From positions 124,001-188,000 of the forward strand of contig OZ241842.1 in NCBI GenBank assembly GCA_965202675.1: a DNA stretch of 64,000 bases, written 5' to 3'. Both the position numbers and the translations under genes were made by a program. This stretch comes from CATQHD01 sp965202675 (lineage in GTDB: Bacteria; Actinomycetota; Acidimicrobiia; Spongiisociales; Spongiisociaceae). The notes beneath the pieces were generated by a model, which was not told where the DNA came from, ran no database searches, and saw only the letters and a list, made by a program, of their open reading frames with translations. Of the stretch, positions 62,258 to 64,000 are shown one piece after another; positions within the stretch are counted from its first letter, which is position 1; every line of letters begins with the position of its first letter.

Positions 62258-62497
62258 ATGAACACACCGCTGACCGAAGCAATAGAGCGTTTCAGCGAGC
62301 TGGTGGACGAGGCGGCTGCGACAGGCGCTGAGTTCGTCATCACCAAGCATGGGCGGCCCGTCGCCGTGCTCATCGCGCACGACGAGTACGAAGGGCTCGT
62401 CGAGACGCTGAACATCCTATCCGATCCCGATGCGATGGCGGCGCTCGCGGAGGCCGAATCGGACATCGAATCAGGCAGGCTCGTAGACCTGCCCTGA
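62258..62497 (+). CDS. Phd/YefM-family antitoxin without visible toxin
   Basis: A 79-residue protein with the Phd/YefM fold: RFSELVDEAAATGAEFVITK then HGRPVAVLIAHDEYEGLVETL. RelE/YoeB-type toxins usually follow, but the next bases are the right inverted-repeat arm and no toxin frame is seen. It is either an orphan antitoxin or a stand-alone regulator; the toxin may have been lost when the repeat arrived. Confidence 0.82.
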   Translation: MNTPLTEAIERFSELVDEAAATGAEFVITKHGRPVAVLIAHDEYEGLVETLNILSDPDAMAALAEAESDIESGRLVDLP

Positions 62498-62563
62498 GCT
62501 GTCGGAGAGCCCATTAAATCACGGAAGTGACAAAAAAATCCGCCAGATCCGCCTACAAGGGTA

Positions 62564-62592
62564 TTGACCTTGTCGCACCGATGCCGGATAAT
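62564..62592 (+). promoter_or_regulatory. near-consensus promoter of RNA element D
   Basis: TTGACC (62564-62569) and GATAAT (62587-62592) with an exact 17-base spacer; five of six consensus bases in each box. The mirror copy at 57180-57208 keeps both boxes and the spacing although the spacer sequence differs, which suggests selection on the promoter. Confidence 0.65.
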
Positions 62593-62598
62593 GAAGAA

Positions 62599-62750
62599 GC
62601 CAAAGCACCTCCGGTCCGCCGGGCCCGCAGACCGAGGCAGGGATCATCTTCCGAACGCGGCCCTGCCGGGTACTGACCGGACGCGTCCGGATCTCAGGTG
62701 GCGGCGGTGGGGGCCGGGCCCGCGAAGCGGGGCGTGGGGCGGCGTTTTTC
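62599..62750 (+). ncRNA. candidate structured small RNA, element D
   Basis: About 150 nt. It opens near GAAGAAGCC, has a CCTCCGGTC/GACCGAGG hairpin, an internal GGTGGCGGCGGTGG stretch, a GCCCGCGAAGCGGGGC hairpin and a GC-rich stem followed by TTTTT at 62745-62749, which looks like an intrinsic terminator. It reads toward the SRPBCC gene but ends well before it. It shares the layout of elements A-C. No ORF of note. Confidence 0.5.
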
Positions 62751-62840
62751 GCGTTCTTACGGGGTCCCGGGAGGGGGATAGGGGTTTGACCAGGGGGTTC
62801 GGGGAGGCACGGATAGGGATGCCTTCGCCCGGGGCAGGGC

Positions 62841-62946
62841 CTGCCGCTCATGCTCATCGGGTAGACCATCCAACGTCGGCGGCTTGGTGCCAATCTGACG
62901 ATTCTGCCCTCCCTGCCGCTCATGCTCATCGGGCAGACCGTCCGAC
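62841..62946 (+). repeat. 72-bp-offset direct repeat
   Basis: Two copies of a 34-base string beginning CTGCCGCTCATGCTCATCGG, at 62841 and 62913, with four differences. The left inverted-repeat arm carries one copy in reverse orientation (near 56925-56955). Confidence 0.7.
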
Positions 62947-63079
62947 AGTTGCTTTGCGCCGGGGGTGCCTTTCGGCTCCCTATCCGCTCATGCACAATTC
63001 CCGAAGCTTTTTCTCCGTAGATGAAGGATCGGCAACCGATAGGCTCGGCGTCCGGCGGCCGCGGCAGGGCGAGGGGCGG

Positions 63080-63514
63080 GTGATAGTCGCCAGGAAGGTA
63101 TTCATCAACCGCACTGCGGACGAGGTGTTCGGGTACACGGCCGCCGACGGCGCCGAACCGGAATGGCGCCGCAGCGTCCTCCGCAGTTCCCTGGACGAGC
63201 CCGGCCTTCTCCGGGCGGGGTCGAGGGGGAGGAGCCTGATCCGGTTCATGGGGCGCGAGGTGGACGCCCCCTGGGAGATAGTCGAGTACGCCGCCGGCGC
63301 CCGGCTGTGCCGCCGGTATTCCTCCCCGGTGCGGGGAGGGAGGGACAGCTACCGCTTCGAGGCGTTCGGGCGGGGGGCGTCGGTGCTCGAGATGGAGGTC
63401 GAGGTTCAGGCCGCCGGGCTGGCCGGTCTGCTGGCCGCCGTCACCCGCACCGCCGCCGACCGGGAGCTGCGCGCCGACCTCGAGCGCCTCAAGCGCATCC
63501 TCGAGTCGCGCTGA
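63080..63514 (+). CDS. SRPBCC-superfamily protein
   Basis: A 144-residue helix-grip protein of the polyketide cyclase/START-like type: it opens with the VARKVFINRTADEVFGY strand and has alternating beta strands with a long C-terminal helix. Such proteins bind hydrophobic ligands; the ligand here is unknown. GTG 63080 is chosen for GAGGGG four bases upstream and because the fold starts directly; upstream ATGs in frame (for example 62991) have no ribosome site. Confidence 0.75.
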   Translation: MIVARKVFINRTADEVFGYTAADGAEPEWRRSVLRSSLDEPGLLRAGSRGRSLIRFMGREVDAPWEIVEYAAGARLCRRYSSPVRGGRDSYRFEAFGRGASVLEMEVEVQAAGLAGLLAAVTRTAADRELRADLERLKRILESR

Positions 63515-63539
63515 ACGGCCTGCGGCCCGGCTCGGAAAC

Positions 63540-64000
63540 TCAGAACAGTTCCAGGTATTCGTTGGTCTCCCAGGCGCTGATCTCGTCGGTCCGCTGCGAG
63601 TCCGGGTCGGGGTCCTCCTCGGAGGCGTACCGGGTCAGCTCGTAGCGGCGCACCGCCAGCAGCGCATCCTTGAACTCCTGGCCGAAGAAGCGGGCCATGG
63701 CCTCGCTGGCCTCAAAGTGCGCCAGCGCCTCCCCCAGGGTGGCGGGCAGTTTCTCGAGTGACCCGTCTTCCTCGGCGGGCTCGCCCCGGCGGGAGGGCGG
63801 CTGACCGGGGGTGAGGCCCCGTTCGATCCCGTCCAGACCGGCGGCCAGGATGGCGGCGTTGGCCAGGTAGGGGTTCATGAGGGCGCTGGGGGAGCGGGTC
63901 TCCACCCGGGTGGACGACAGGCCGGGGGCCTTGATCCTCAGCAGAGCCGAGCGGTCCTCCAGACCCCAGGAGATGTTGGTGGGGCTGAAGGTATGGACCC
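63540..64000 (-). CDS. glutamine synthetase family protein, C-terminal part (runs off the edge)
   Basis: The last 152 residues of a GlnA-like ligase whose start lies beyond the window. The frame is open to the edge and includes FSPTNISWGLEDRSALLRI, VETRSPSALMNPYLANAAIL and a C-terminal YELTRY with ISAWETNEYLELF, matching the end of glutamine synthetase family enzymes. It is a different branch from the ligase at 60912. Two such ligases plus two aminotransferases support an amine or amino-acid catabolic neighbourhood. Confidence 0.88.
   Translation of the reverse strand, partial: VHTFSPTNISWGLEDRSALLRIKAPGLSSTRVETRSPSALMNPYLANAAILAAGLDGIERGLTPGQPPSRRGEPAEEDGSLEKLPATLGEALAHFEASEAMARFFGQEFKDALLAVRRYELTRYASEEDPDPDSQRTDEISAWETNEYLELF

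Larger units (their letters stand above)
62520..62990 (-). repeat. right arm of a large inverted repeat
   Basis: 471 bp, reverse copy of 56872-57252. It is longer because its outer module contains an extra tandem block: CTGCCGCTCATGCTCATCGG occurs at 62841 and again at 62913. The two arms enclose 5,267 bp with the aminotransferase, ligase and antitoxin genes. Confidence 0.8.

Noticed and set aside
56872..62990. Composite transposon
   Set aside because: The arms contain no transposase and no target duplication was identified at the outer ends, so only an inverted-repeat-flanked cassette is claimed.

Overview
The window is high-GC bacterial DNA with tightly packed genes, many of them joined by ATGA or GTGA stop/start overlaps. 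The division cluster lacks ftsA but carries sepF, yggT, divIVA, a DUF3040 gene and a MraZ operator. Together with an MprAB-like two-component pair, a Fur-like regulator and an actinobacterial-type HNH gene, this points to the Actinomycetota. An uncultured Acidimicrobiia-like lineage is my guess; the sequence alone does not prove it.

Layout. 0.1-3.6 kb: fatty-acid elongation operon (fabH, fabG, acpP, fabF). 3.6-10.6 kb: small membrane proteins, a NUDIX hydrolase, a histidine phosphatase, dinB, a DUF3040 gene, a MerR-type regulator, a thioredoxin-fold protein, an HNH protein and a Fur-family regulator. 10.8-27.9 kb: the complete dcw cluster (mraZ, rsmH, ftsL, ftsI, murE, mraY, murD, ftsW, murG, murC, murB, ftsQ, ftsZ, pgeF, yggS, sepF, yggT, divIVA), with murF missing from its usual place. 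It reads as one coordinated programme: lipid II synthesis, export and polymerisation, then Z-ring assembly and polar growth. 28.5-37.6 kb: ileS (eukaryote-like type), a two-component system, yggU, a DksA/TraR-type zinc-finger gene, lspA and rluD. 37.6-42 kb: an accessory island with a large AAA_14/DUF4143 ATPase carrying an unrecognised C-terminal domain, a MITE-like element, a tandemly duplicated toxin-antitoxin locus (one toxin killed by a stop codon) and decayed copies of the rluD 3' end. 42-47 kb: dnaE and an unusual AroQ-alpha/beta-hydrolase fusion. 47-48 kb: an AT-rich foreign-looking locus. 48-57 kb: hydantoinase A/B genes and a 1552-residue surface-layer protein. 57-62.5 kb: an aminotransferase-amidotransferase fusion, a second aminotransferase and a glutamine-synthetase-like ligase, probably acting together on an amine or amino acid by gamma-glutamylation. 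The right edge cuts a second glutamine-synthetase family gene.

Three repeat systems stand out. (1) A 203-204 bp MITE-like element with 15-bp terminal inverted repeats occurs at 9.35 kb and, inverted, at 39.7 kb; the duplicated toxin-antitoxin flank preserves what looks like an empty site. (2) Four intergenic loci (28.0, 32.7, 57.1 and 62.6 kb) look like a family of small structured RNAs. Three have near-consensus sigma-70 promoters with exact 17-bp spacers, and all four share hairpin and 3' motifs. I recognise no known RNA class. (3) Two of these RNA loci sit in 0.4-0.5 kb inverted repeat arms flanking the aminotransferase/ligase cassette, so that segment could be mobile or invertible. The RNA family and the flanked cassette are the best candidates here for something undescribed.
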